Shown: in pieces, positions 29,268-37,754 of the stretch
How positions within the stretch are numbered: the stretch's first letter is position 1
Layout of the letters: each line of letters begins with the position of its first letter
Assembly: GCF_900142985.1 (NCBI RefSeq)
Contig: NZ_LT670849.1
Coordinates: forward strand, 3,984,501-4,048,500
Length of the DNA: 64,000 nt
Source: Bradyrhizobium erythrophlei
GTDB lineage: Bacteria; Pseudomonadota; Alphaproteobacteria; Rhizobiales; Xanthobacteraceae
Direction: 5' to 3'
The notes under the pieces: generated by a model
What the model saw: the letters and a program-made list of their open reading frames with translations, nothing else
Databases searched by the model: none
Told to the model about the DNA's origin: nothing
Translations under genes and position numbers: made by a program

Positions 29268-30398
29268 ATGAACTTTCCGCATCTGTTTTCGCCGCTTCAG
29301 GTCGGCCCGTACCGGCTCGCACACCGCGTCGTGATGGCGCCGTTGACAAGAATGCGGGCGGAACGGTCGAGTTTCGTACCGCGCCCGCTGAATGCCGAAT
29401 ATTATGCGCAGCGCGCCACGCCGGGCGGTCTTCTGATCGCGGAAGCCACGCCTGTCACAATGGCGGGCCGCGGCAATCCCGGTGTTCCCGGCATCTATTC
29501 GCGGGCGCAGATCGAGGGATGGCGCGGCGTGGTCGACGCCGTACACGCCAAAGGCGGCTTGATCTTTCTCCAGCTCTGGCATGTCGGCCGCGTCTCGCAT
29601 TCGTCACATCAGCCCGGCGGCGCGCTGCCGGTGGCGCCTTCGGCGGTGCCGATCACCAACGAGGGCATGCTGGCGATGACATCAGACGGCAAGATGGTGC
29701 CGTACGAGACGCCGCGGGCGCTTGAGACCGGCGAAATCAAGGACGTGATCGAGGCATTCCGTCAGGCGGCTGTTAACGCCAAAGAGGCCGGCTTCGACGG
29801 CGTCGAAGTCCATGGCGCCAATGGCTATCTGCTCGAGCAGTTCCTGCAATCGCATACCAATTTGCGCACCGATCAATATGGTGGCGGAATCGAGAACCGA
29901 GCGCGCCTGTTGCTCGAGATCATGCAGGCTGCCATCGAAGTGTGGGGCGCCGACCGCGTCGGCGTGCGGCTGTCGCCTTACGGGATTGCGAACGGCAGCG
30001 GCGAGGCGGACCCGATGCCGCTCTATGCGCATGTGGTCAAGGCGCTCGATCCGTTGGGGTTGGCTTACCTGCATTTCATCGAGCCTCGATCAAGCGGGGC
30101 AGGCCGCGCCGAGGTGAACTGGCAGAACGTGCCGTCGGCGATGGTGCTGTTCCGGCCGCTCTGGCGCGGGGTCTTGATCGCGGCCGGCGGCTTCACCGGC
30201 GAGACGGCTGAAGCCGCGATCGCGCAAGGACATGCGGATGCGATCGCATTCGGCCGCATCTTCATTTCCAATCCGGATTTGCCGCGTCGCCTGCAACACG
30301 GTTTCCCGCTCACGCCGTATAATCGCGCGACGTTCTATGGCGGCGACGAAGCCGGTTACACGGATTATCCAGTGCACGAGCAGGGTGCGATTGCTTAA
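29268..30398 (+). CDS. Old Yellow Enzyme family NADH:flavin oxidoreductase (alkene reductase)
   Basis: A 376-residue FMN TIM-barrel enzyme similar to NemA: FSPLQVGPYRLAHRVVMAPLTRMRA, QLWHVGRVSH, EVHGANGYLLEQFLQSHTNLRTDQYGG (split here) and AFGRIFISNPDLP. These enzymes reduce activated C=C bonds, nitro compounds or nitrate esters. The start at 29268 gives the family N-terminus; the track-length frame with 57 extra residues runs through the promoter. The stop codon overlaps the start of the next gene by one base, so the two are cotranscribed. Confidence 0.93.
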   Translation: MNFPHLFSPLQVGPYRLAHRVVMAPLTRMRAERSSFVPRPLNAEYYAQRATPGGLLIAEATPVTMAGRGNPGVPGIYSRAQIEGWRGVVDAVHAKGGLIFLQLWHVGRVSHSSHQPGGALPVAPSAVPITNEGMLAMTSDGKMVPYETPRALETGEIKDVIEAFRQAAVNAKEAGFDGVEVHGANGYLLEQFLQSHTNLRTDQYGGGIENRARLLLEIMQAAIEVWGADRVGVRLSPYGIANGSGEADPMPLYAHVVKALDPLGLAYLHFIEPRSSGAGRAEVNWQNVPSAMVLFRPLWRGVLIAAGGFTGETAEAAIAQGHADAIAFGRIFISNPDLPRRLQHGFPLTPYNRATFYGGDEAGYTDYPVHEQGAIA

Positions 30399-30880
30399 TG
30401 GCAAAGCCAACTAAAGCCGCAGGGATTGCGAGAGGCCGGTGCCTCTGTGGCAATGTCGCTTTCGAGATCGACGTGCCGGCGCGCTGGGCCTGGCACGATC
30501 ACTCTGCCGCCAGCCGCAGAGCCCATGGCGCGGCCTATGCGACCTATGTCGGAAGCTGGCGCAAGCGTTTTCGCATCACCGCGGGCGAGGACGAGATCGC
30601 TCGCTTCGACGATGCGGCGACCAAGGCCAGGCGCTCGTTCTGCAAGCGTTGCGGCACGCCGCTGATTTACGAGCGTCCGCGTTCGCCGCACATGGTCAAC
30701 ATTCCCCGCGCGTTGTTCTCAGATCGCACCGGACGTCAGCCGCTCTATCACATCGCGATCGAAGAGTTGCAGGAATGGACCTATGCCGGCGAACCCCTGG
30801 TACCACTGAAGGGTTTTCCGGGCGTGGTCTGGCATCGCGGGAAGAAAAAGGCACGACAGGATCGCGAGGGGATGTTCTGA
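30398..30880 (+). CDS. GFA/CENP-V-fold protein with degenerate zinc site
   Basis: A 160-residue protein of the glutathione-dependent formaldehyde-activating (GFA) fold. CLCG (Cys 15 and 17) and FCKRCG (Cys 82 and 85) keep the structural zinc ligands. The usual CHCxxCR motif is replaced by HDHSAASRR (residues 33-41), so the second zinc site is altered. It is translationally coupled to the Old Yellow Enzyme gene. Function unknown; glutathione chemistry on aldehydes is possible but weakened by the missing cysteines. Confidence 0.82.
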   Translation: MAKPTKAAGIARGRCLCGNVAFEIDVPARWAWHDHSAASRRAHGAAYATYVGSWRKRFRITAGEDEIARFDDAATKARRSFCKRCGTPLIYERPRSPHMVNIPRALFSDRTGRQPLYHIAIEELQEWTYAGEPLVPLKGFPGVVWHRGKKKARQDREGMF

Positions 30881-31756
30881 TCAGTTGCGCTTCAAAGTCA
30901 GTTTCTGTTGCGAGGCCGTATCTGACGGCAGTTCCTTGTCGCCCTTGGGATAGTCGTTGGAGTCGAGCAGGAAAGCGGCGAGATCGGCGTAGTTTTGGTC
31001 GGTGAGGCTGCCCGGACGGTCCGGCGGCATCTTCGCCTTCATGTAAGTGGTGAGCGCCGCGACCGATCCACCGCCCCAGTGTTTCTTGAAATACGAGCCG
31101 TTCAGCGCCGCGCCGCCGAACTCGCCGTTATCGAGTTTGTCGCCGTGGCACTGAACGCAACGTTCTGAATAGATATCGGAGCCGGTCGTCACCTGGTCCG
31201 CGGTGAAGCTGACCGGTGCTGTCCCGCCGGCGCCGCCTGCGGTTGCCGTCGCGGGGGCCCCGCCGGTTGCACCGGAGCGCAGGGCATAGACCTGCGCCGA
31301 GGAAAGCTCGGGCGCGCGCAACACCTTGATCTCGTCGGATGTGAAAGGTTTGAAGTCCGCTGGCAGCGATTTGCCGTTGTCCCAGGCGTTGCTGACATAG
31401 TTGAGCACGGCGGCGATATCGTCGTCGCTTAAAGCGTTCCAGGGCGGCATCGCGCCGGCAAAATTGTTGCCGTTGACATTGATCTCGCCTTCGAGGCCGA
31501 ACAGCAGCACCTTGCCCACGTAAGTGCGTCCGTCCGCCCGCTTCAGCAATTCGGGAACGTGACCGGCGAGTGGCGGAAAGGCGCCGGCCATGCCTGTGCC
31601 GCCGGCCTGATGGCAGGCGACACAGTTGGTTGTGTAGACACGTGATCCTGCATCGGCGCTTCCGCCGCTTTGCGCCTGCGCCGGCACTACCGCAGCCAAC
31701 AGGGCTGCGGCAGCAACGGAGGCGGGAAATGAGAAGCGGAAGAAGCGTCGTTGCAT
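30881..31756 (-). CDS. Periplasmic diheme cytochrome c
   Basis: A 291-residue exported protein (signal peptide cut near VPAQAQS) with two class I heme motifs, CVACH (45-49) and CVQCH (200-204), each followed by a candidate Met ligand (AGAMPPW, KAKMPPD). A Gly/Ala/Pro linker joins the halves. It lies 14 bp after the PQQ dehydrogenase gene, so it is the natural electron acceptor of that enzyme (inference). Confidence 0.92.
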   Translation of the reverse strand: MQRRFFRFSFPASVAAAALLAAVVPAQAQSGGSADAGSRVYTTNCVACHQAGGTGMAGAFPPLAGHVPELLKRADGRTYVGKVLLFGLEGEINVNGNNFAGAMPPWNALSDDDIAAVLNYVSNAWDNGKSLPADFKPFTSDEIKVLRAPELSSAQVYALRSGATGGAPATATAGGAGGTAPVSFTADQVTTGSDIYSERCVQCHGDKLDNGEFGGAALNGSYFKKHWGGGSVAALTTYMKAKMPPDRPGSLTDQNYADLAAFLLDSNDYPKGDKELPSDTASQQKLTLKRN

Positions 31757-31770
31757 GATCTATCTTTGCA

Positions 31771-33603
31771 TCACTTGTTGTCAGGCAGGGCGAATACGAA
31801 CAACGCCGAGCCGGATTCGGGGATCGCGATCTCCGGCGTCAGCGTCGCCAGTGAACGTGCATGGCTGGATCCATTGCCAACGGCGACGGCGACATACTGT
31901 TTCCCCTTCACCGAATAAGTGATCGGGTAGGAGTTGACGATGTTCGAGGTCCGCATCTGCCACAGCACCTTGCCGGTCTTGTCGTCGTAGGCCCGGAAGT
32001 AGCGGTCGAGCGCGCCGGCGAACACCAGGCCGCCGCCGGTGGCGATCGCGGCCCCCGTCTGCGCCGCGCGGGTGCGGTCGGACCAAGCTGCCTTCTGCGC
32101 GAACAGATCGACGCCGTCGACGCGGCCGATCTTGCCGTCGCTGCCGGGGATCTGTCCGCGCGCGAAGATCGCGCGGCTGCCGCCGGTGTAGGTCTTGCCC
32201 TCCTCGATCGGAATCGGCGTCGTGTCCGAGCAGTACTCGTTCAGCGGTAGATACAGCATGTGCGTACGCGGGCTGTAGGCGGTGGCCGGCCAGCCGCGGC
32301 TGCCGGGGTCAGCCGGACAGTTGGTGGTGGTCTTGCCGATATGCGGGACCGCTTCCTCGTTGATGGTCTTGGCGCCGGTCTTGGGATCGATCGCCTTGAT
32401 GACGTTTTGGTACACGGTCTGCTTCGACCACAGCCACTGGCCGTTGGTGCGGTCGAGCACCTCGATGATGCCGAGCTTGCCCACCGTGACCAGCGCCTTG
32501 CGGGTCTTGCCGTCGACGGGAAGATCGATCAGCACGCGCTCATAGGCGTAGTCGAGGTCCCAGGTGTCGTTCGGCAGATGCTGGTAAAACCACTTCAGCT
32601 TGCCGGTATGCGGGTCCAGCGCCAGCGTGGCGCCGGTGTAGAGGGCGTCGTTGTTGGCGCCTTCCTTCTTCGGCAGCAAGCCGCCGATTTCGGCGATGTG
32701 CGGATAGGGTTGGCCGACGCCCAGGAACACCGTGTCGGTGTCGGGATCATAGCTGCCCGAGTTCCAGGTCGAGGCGCCGAAGCGCTTTTCCAGCGGCAGG
32801 CCGTTCCAGCTATCGCCGCCGGGCTCGCCGGGCTGCGCGATGGTGTGGAAGCGCCAGAGCTCTTTTCCGTCGTTGATGTCGTGGCCGGTGATGAAGCAGC
32901 CGCCGGGCATCGCGTTGCCGCAGCCGGTCATGCCCTGCACGATGACGTCCTTGGCGACAAGCGGGCCGCCCGAATAACGCCAGCCCTTCTTGTAGTCCTC
33001 GGTCTGATGGTCCCAGACCACTTTTCCGGTCTTCATGTCCAGCGCGATGATATGGACGTCGGAGGTGGCGACGATCAGCTTGTCGTCGACCATCGCGATA
33101 TTGCGCTTGGCGGCGAAGTTGCCGTTCTGGCGCGGGATTTCAGCGGGGATGTCGCGCTTGTATTCCCACAGCAGGTCGCCATTGGTGGCGTCGAGCGCCT
33201 GCACCTTGTCGAGCCAGTTGTAGAGGAAGAGCACGCCGTCATGGACCAGCGGCGTGGTCTCGGTGGCGCCCGATGTCATCGCCCAACTCCAGGCCACCGT
33301 CAGGTTCTTCACGTTGTCGGTATTGATCTGCTTCAGCGGGCTATAGCCCCAGGTGTCGTAGGTGCGACGCCACATCAGCCAGTCGTTATCTGGCGGATTG
33401 AGCAGCAGCTTCGCCGGCACCGGTGTCAGCGCCTTCAGTGCTGCGTCGTTCTTCGGCGGGGTGACTTGCGGCTTGTCGGATACGACGGGTGCAAGCGGCG
33501 CCTGCGCCACGGCCAGAGATATACCCAGCGTACTGGCAGCGAGTGCGCCGTACAGAAATCGCTCAATCGATTTTTTTAACGGCTTGTGCGTGCGCATGCT
33601 CAT
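31771..33603 (-). CDS. PQQ-dependent dehydrogenase (quinoprotein)
   Basis: A 610-residue exported eight-bladed quinoprotein. It has a signal peptide, repeats such as WDHQTEDY, ALDPHTGKLKWFYQHLPND and VFAGALDRYFRAYDDKTGKVLW, and the catalytic-site segment TWDLDYAYE (Asp 349). An Asp also occurs at +2 (351), the position that distinguishes lanthanide-using methanol/ethanol dehydrogenases from calcium types. The vicinal Cys-Cys pair of classical methanol dehydrogenases was not found. It oxidises an alcohol or sugar in the periplasm and passes electrons to the adjacent cytochrome. Confidence 0.9.
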   Translation of the reverse strand: MSMRTHKPLKKSIERFLYGALAASTLGISLAVAQAPLAPVVSDKPQVTPPKNDAALKALTPVPAKLLLNPPDNDWLMWRRTYDTWGYSPLKQINTDNVKNLTVAWSWAMTSGATETTPLVHDGVLFLYNWLDKVQALDATNGDLLWEYKRDIPAEIPRQNGNFAAKRNIAMVDDKLIVATSDVHIIALDMKTGKVVWDHQTEDYKKGWRYSGGPLVAKDVIVQGMTGCGNAMPGGCFITGHDINDGKELWRFHTIAQPGEPGGDSWNGLPLEKRFGASTWNSGSYDPDTDTVFLGVGQPYPHIAEIGGLLPKKEGANNDALYTGATLALDPHTGKLKWFYQHLPNDTWDLDYAYERVLIDLPVDGKTRKALVTVGKLGIIEVLDRTNGQWLWSKQTVYQNVIKAIDPKTGAKTINEEAVPHIGKTTTNCPADPGSRGWPATAYSPRTHMLYLPLNEYCSDTTPIPIEEGKTYTGGSRAIFARGQIPGSDGKIGRVDGVDLFAQKAAWSDRTRAAQTGAAIATGGGLVFAGALDRYFRAYDDKTGKVLWQMRTSNIVNSYPITYSVKGKQYVAVAVGNGSSHARSLATLTPEIAIPESGSALFVFALPDNK

Positions 33604-33666
33604 TCTTTTCTCCCTGAGATTGATTTGTTTGATGGATGCGGCGGGGCGGGGCGGGTTAGTTCAATA

Positions 33667-33682
33667 TATTCATACGAATATG
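33667..33682. promoter_or_regulatory. Palindrome ATATTC-N4-GAATAT upstream of the quinoprotein gene
   Basis: A 16-bp inverted repeat in the 208-bp divergent gap between the PQQ dehydrogenase and the ThDP enzyme genes. A regulator binding here could control both. No regulator gene lies adjacent. Confidence 0.4.
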
Positions 33683-33811
33683 ACGCGGCCTGAACAAGTC
33701 TACCTGCTCTAAGGCGTGCAAGGCAGCCATGAAGCCGCTTTCTTGCCTTGGACAAGCAAAGTTGATCATGATGCGAACCGCGACGGCAACAGCCGCTAGC
33801 GCGGAGGAAAT

Positions 33812-35473
33812 ATGAAAAATCGCATTACCGGGCGTTCGGCGTTCCTGGCCTTGCTCAAGGACGAAGGCATCACGCATTTGTTCGGCAATCCCGGCACCAC
33901 CGAATTGCCGATCATGCATGCGCTGAAGGATCACCCCGATCTCACCTATGTAATGGCGATGCAGGAGAGCCTCGTGGTTGCGATCGCCGACGGTTACAGC
34001 CGCGCGTCGGGCCGCCTCGTCGCCTGCAACGTCCATGTTGCCCCCGGATTGGGCAATGCGATGGGCTCGCTCTACAACGCGCAATTCACCGGTACGCCGA
34101 TGATCCTGACCGCCGGCCAGCAGGAGCAGGGCCACGGGTTGATGGAGCCGCTGTTGTACGGTCCGCTGGTGCGAATGGCCGAGCCGCTGGTGAAATGGGC
34201 GGTCGAGGTGACACGTCTGGAAGACTTGCCGCGGATCGTGCGCCGCGCCGCCAAGATCGCGACCACCCCGCCGACCGGTCCTGTGTTCATTTCGCTACCC
34301 GGAGATATTCTCAACTCTGAAGCCGGTATCGACCTCGGCCGTTCGACCCGCGTCGATGCGCGCGTCAAGCCGTCCGACGAGGCGTTGCAGGCGCTGGCGT
34401 CGCGCATTCTCAAAGCCGAACGTCCGGTCATCATTGCCGGTGACGAAATCGTGAAGAGCGACGCGTTGCAGGAGGCGGCTCGATTGGCCGAGGCGCTCGG
34501 CTGTCCGGCGTTTCAGCAATCGGTGCCGTATGGTGCGCATTTCCTCTCCGAAAGCCCCTGTTTCATCGGCGCACTCTCGCGCTCGCAACCTCAGGTGCGC
34601 GACGTGCTCGCGCCCTACGATCTCCTGATCGCGCTTGGCGCTGATCCCCTACGAATGTCGGTGCACAGTGAGACCGATCCGCTGCCGGAGGGTCTGTCGA
34701 TCGTGCAGATTGGTCTCGTCGATTGGGATCTCGCCAAGAATTATGGCGCGGAGGTTGTGCTCAAGGCTGATGTGAAGGAAACGTTGCGGGCGCTCATTCC
34801 GGCGCTGAAGGCCAAGGGTGGCGCAACGCTGGAAGCCAAGGCCAAAAAAGGTGTCGCCGCGCTCGCGACGAACAACTGGACCGCGCGCCGCGCTACGCTG
34901 GTCGAACAGCTTTCCAAACGTGGTGACCGCACGCCGATCGATCCGGATTATCTGACCTTACAGGTGGTCGAGGCGTTGCCGGAGAATGCGATCGTGGTCG
35001 ATGAAGGCCTGACCTCCTCGCGGCAGATGTTGTCGTTGCGGCCGCACCGCGATCGCTTCGGTTATCATGCGCTGGCCTCCGGCGGCATCGGCTGGGGATT
35101 GCCGGCCTCGGTCGGCGTCAGCCTCGCCAACCCCGATCGTCCGGTCGTCTGCTTCTCCGGCGACGGCAGCGCGATGTATTCGATCCAGGCGCTGTGGACG
35201 GCGGCGCATCACAAGCTGCAGCTGAATATCGTGATCGCCAACAACGGCGGCTATCGCATCATCAAGCAGCGGTTGCTCGCCTTTCATGGCGACGATCATT
35301 ACGTCGGCATGGATTTCGCCGATCCGCCGGTAGATTTTTCAGGAATCGCCAAGTCGCTCGGCTGTGAAGCAATCCGGATATCTGATCCCAAGGAGCTGAA
35401 GTCGACGCTGGCTTCGGCGTTCAAACGGCCCGGCGCGAAGTTGATCGAGGTGATGGTCGACGGGACGGTGTGA
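33812..35473 (+). CDS. ThDP-dependent decarboxylase/synthase (benzoylformate decarboxylase-like)
   Basis: A 553-residue enzyme with the three-domain ThDP fold: the cofactor-activating Glu 52 in AMQESLVVAIADGYSRASG, the middle domain (about 190-330), and the ThDP motif GDGSAMYSIQAL...IANNGGY. The N-terminal GNPGTTELP matches benzoylformate/phenylglyoxylate decarboxylase-like proteins rather than acetolactate synthase. Substrate is probably an aromatic or branched 2-oxo acid. It is divergent from the quinoprotein operon, and the two may act in one pathway (alcohol or aldehyde from decarboxylation). Confidence 0.87.
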   Translation: MKNRITGRSAFLALLKDEGITHLFGNPGTTELPIMHALKDHPDLTYVMAMQESLVVAIADGYSRASGRLVACNVHVAPGLGNAMGSLYNAQFTGTPMILTAGQQEQGHGLMEPLLYGPLVRMAEPLVKWAVEVTRLEDLPRIVRRAAKIATTPPTGPVFISLPGDILNSEAGIDLGRSTRVDARVKPSDEALQALASRILKAERPVIIAGDEIVKSDALQEAARLAEALGCPAFQQSVPYGAHFLSESPCFIGALSRSQPQVRDVLAPYDLLIALGADPLRMSVHSETDPLPEGLSIVQIGLVDWDLAKNYGAEVVLKADVKETLRALIPALKAKGGATLEAKAKKGVAALATNNWTARRATLVEQLSKRGDRTPIDPDYLTLQVVEALPENAIVVDEGLTSSRQMLSLRPHRDRFGYHALASGGIGWGLPASVGVSLANPDRPVVCFSGDGSAMYSIQALWTAAHHKLQLNIVIANNGGYRIIKQRLLAFHGDDHYVGMDFADPPVDFSGIAKSLGCEAIRISDPKELKSTLASAFKRPGAKLIEVMVDGTV

Positions 35474-35491
35474 GGCGAAGGTCACTCTTTT

Positions 35492-35571
35492 CGTCATCGC
35501 GAGCGATAGCGAAGCGATCCAGTCCTTTTAAGTCTGGATTGCTTCGTCGCTAGGGCTCCTCGCAATGACGG
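35492..35571. repeat. Palindromic repeat (GCAATGACG type), inverted relative to 15196
   Basis: CGTCATCGCGAGCGATAGCG and AAGCGATCCAG pair with CTGGATTGCTTCG and CTCCTCGCAATGACG around a TTTTAAGT loop. It lies between convergent genes and is the same family as 15196-15275. Confidence 0.75.
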
Positions 35572-35589
35572 TAATGAGCAGCTAACTCG

Positions 35590-36957
35590 TCACTTCGGCC
35601 TGACCCTCACCGCCGGATGCGGCGCACCGAGCCGTGCGCGGCCGGCGCCGAACAGCTTTTCCCGCAAGGTACCGGGGCGATATTCGGTCTTGTAGCGCCC
35701 GCGCCGGGTCAATTCCGGGACCAGCATTTCCGTGATGTCTTCGAAATCGCCGGGCGAAACCGCAAACGGCATGTTGAGTCCGTCCACGTCGGTTTGATCG
35801 AACCAGGCTTCGATCGCGTCGGCCGCCTTTTCCGGTGTGCCGATGACCACGGGTCCGATGCCGCCGATACCGACATGTTGCGCAACTTCGCGAACGGTCC
35901 AGACGCGATCGGGATCGGCGCGGGTGATGTTGTCCATCGCCGAGCGCCCGGCATCGTTCTCGACATGACGCACCTGCTGGTCGAGGTCGTAGGCCGAAAA
36001 ATCGACCCCGGTCCAGCCCGACATCAGCACCAGCGCGCCCTCGGGACTGACATGGCTGCGATAGTCTTCATATTTTGCCTTCGCCTCGGCCTCGGTGCGG
36101 CCGAGGATCACGGTGAACATCGAGAACATCAGGATCTCGGCCGGATTGCGTCCGGCTTTCGCGGCGAGTTCGCGGATGCCGGCCACGCGCGGCGCGATGA
36201 CTTTCGCTGAAGGCCCCGACATGAAGACGCATTCGGCATGCTCCGCGGCAAACTGACGCCCGCGCGCCGAGGTCCCGGCCTGATAGAGCACGGGCGTGCG
36301 TTGCGGCGAGGGCTCGCAGAGATGAATGGCATCAAGGCGAAAATTCTTTCCCTCGTGCTGGACGCGATGAACTTTCGCAGGGTCGGCAAAAATGCCGCGC
36401 ACGCGGTCGCGCAACGCCGCGTCATGTTCCCAGCTTCCTTCCCAGAGCTTGTAGACGACATCCATATATTCGTCTGCGATGTCGTAGCGGTCGTCGTGCC
36501 CGGTCTGCTTGTCCTTGCCGGCGCCTTTCGCCGCACTGTCGAGATAACCGGTGACGACGTTCCAGCCCACGCGTCCCTCGGTGAGATGATCGAGCGTCGA
36601 CATGCGCCGGGCAAACGTATACGGCGGTTCGTAGGAGAGATTGGACGTGACGCCGAAGCCGAGATTTTGGGTCACCGCCGCCATCGCCGGGATGACCAGC
36701 ATGGGATCGTTGACCGGCGTCTGCGCGGCCGTGCGCACGGCAGCGTCGTGACTGTTGCCGAACACGTCGTAGACGCCGAGCACGTCGGCGAGAAACAGGC
36801 CGTCGAACCGTCCGCGTTCCAGCGTCCTGGCGAGATCGAGCCAGTAGGGCAGGCGGTTATAGTCGGCGGTACGGTCGCGCGGATGGGTCCACAGTCCCGG
36901 CGATTGATGCGCGACGCAATTCATCGCGAACGCGTTGAGCCGGATTTCCTTCTTCAT
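35590..36957 (-). CDS. LLM-class FMN-dependent monooxygenase (NtaA/SnaA/DszA family)
   Basis: A 455-residue flavin monooxygenase: GLWTHPRDRTADYNRLPYW, LFLADVLGVYD, FGVTSNLSYEPPYTFARRM, RVGWNVVTGYLDSAAK and the ending RGRYKTEYRPGTLREKLFG. All are hallmarks of the nitrilotriacetate/alkanesulfonate/DszA group. It uses reduced FMN from a separate reductase (not in this window) to cleave C-N or C-S bonds. It is followed upstream on the same strand by an exported CMD protein gene. Exact substrate unknown. Confidence 0.92.
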   Translation of the reverse strand: MKKEIRLNAFAMNCVAHQSPGLWTHPRDRTADYNRLPYWLDLARTLERGRFDGLFLADVLGVYDVFGNSHDAAVRTAAQTPVNDPMLVIPAMAAVTQNLGFGVTSNLSYEPPYTFARRMSTLDHLTEGRVGWNVVTGYLDSAAKGAGKDKQTGHDDRYDIADEYMDVVYKLWEGSWEHDAALRDRVRGIFADPAKVHRVQHEGKNFRLDAIHLCEPSPQRTPVLYQAGTSARGRQFAAEHAECVFMSGPSAKVIAPRVAGIRELAAKAGRNPAEILMFSMFTVILGRTEAEAKAKYEDYRSHVSPEGALVLMSGWTGVDFSAYDLDQQVRHVENDAGRSAMDNITRADPDRVWTVREVAQHVGIGGIGPVVIGTPEKAADAIEAWFDQTDVDGLNMPFAVSPGDFEDITEMLVPELTRRGRYKTEYRPGTLREKLFGAGRARLGAPHPAVRVRPK

Positions 36958-36977
36958 GCGAAGTGACTCTTGAGAGG

Positions 36978-37604
36978 TTACTGGCCGGCCTGCTTGAACG
37001 GCATCTCGGTCTCCGCCGGTGCTTTCACATGCGCGACGTTGAGCGTCATCGAGACCACGTCGTAATAGCCGTTGACGGCGATCAGGTCGATGATGCCCTG
37101 CTCGCCGAATTTTTCGAGCGCCTTGGAATAAATGGCATCATTGACACTGTGGTCGCGGCGCAATTGCGTGGTGAACTCCCAGACGATCGCCTCGTCGTCT
37201 TTCATGTTGGCAGGCCTCTCACCGGCGCCGATCGCCTTCAGGACTGCAGGATCGAGGCCCGCCTTCAGCGCGAGCGGCGCATGCGCATACCATTCATATT
37301 GCGCGCCCCAGGCCTGTGCGGTCATCAGGATCGCCATTTCGTTGATGCGTTTGTCGAGCGAGATGTTGAAACGGACATATTCGCCGACCTTTTGCAGGCG
37401 GTCCGCCAAGATCGGGCTGCGCAGCCAGGCATTGAAAGGGCCGCTCATCCGGCCCCTCGGGCCGCTCATGATGGCTTCGGCGATGGTCCGCTGCGCCGGC
37501 GTCATCTGTTCGAGCGTCATTCCAGGCATCCGTTCGCCGGTCAGGGCGAAGGCGGAACCTGCGAACAGAAGGCTGATCGCGGTCAGTCGCAAAATGGCTT
37601 TCAT
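36978..37604 (-). CDS. Exported carboxymuconolactone decarboxylase-like protein
   Basis: A 208-residue CMD-fold protein with a clear signal peptide (MKAILRLTAISLLFAGSAFA), unusual for a mostly cytosolic family. The CMD helix AILMTAQAWGAQYEWYAHAPLALKAG keeps Glu and His but has no CxxC. A GGGAG ribosome site sets the start at 37604. It lies 20 bp upstream of the monooxygenase gene and is likely in its operon. Periplasmic role unknown. Confidence 0.85.
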   Translation of the reverse strand: MKAILRLTAISLLFAGSAFALTGERMPGMTLEQMTPAQRTIAEAIMSGPRGRMSGPFNAWLRSPILADRLQKVGEYVRFNISLDKRINEMAILMTAQAWGAQYEWYAHAPLALKAGLDPAVLKAIGAGERPANMKDDEAIVWEFTTQLRRDHSVNDAIYSKALEKFGEQGIIDLIAVNGYYDVVSMTLNVAHVKAPAETEMPFKQAGQ

Positions 37605-37754
37605 GGAGCGCTCCCTTGTCAATCGGGCATTTCATATGCCAGCCCGTTCGTTCGAATTGTCGCATTCCCAATCCGATAAGCAAAGACCTTCCCGCCCATG
37701 AGCTATCCCGCTAACGTGACCCGATCCAACGCTGCAACCCACGAATAAAATGCC

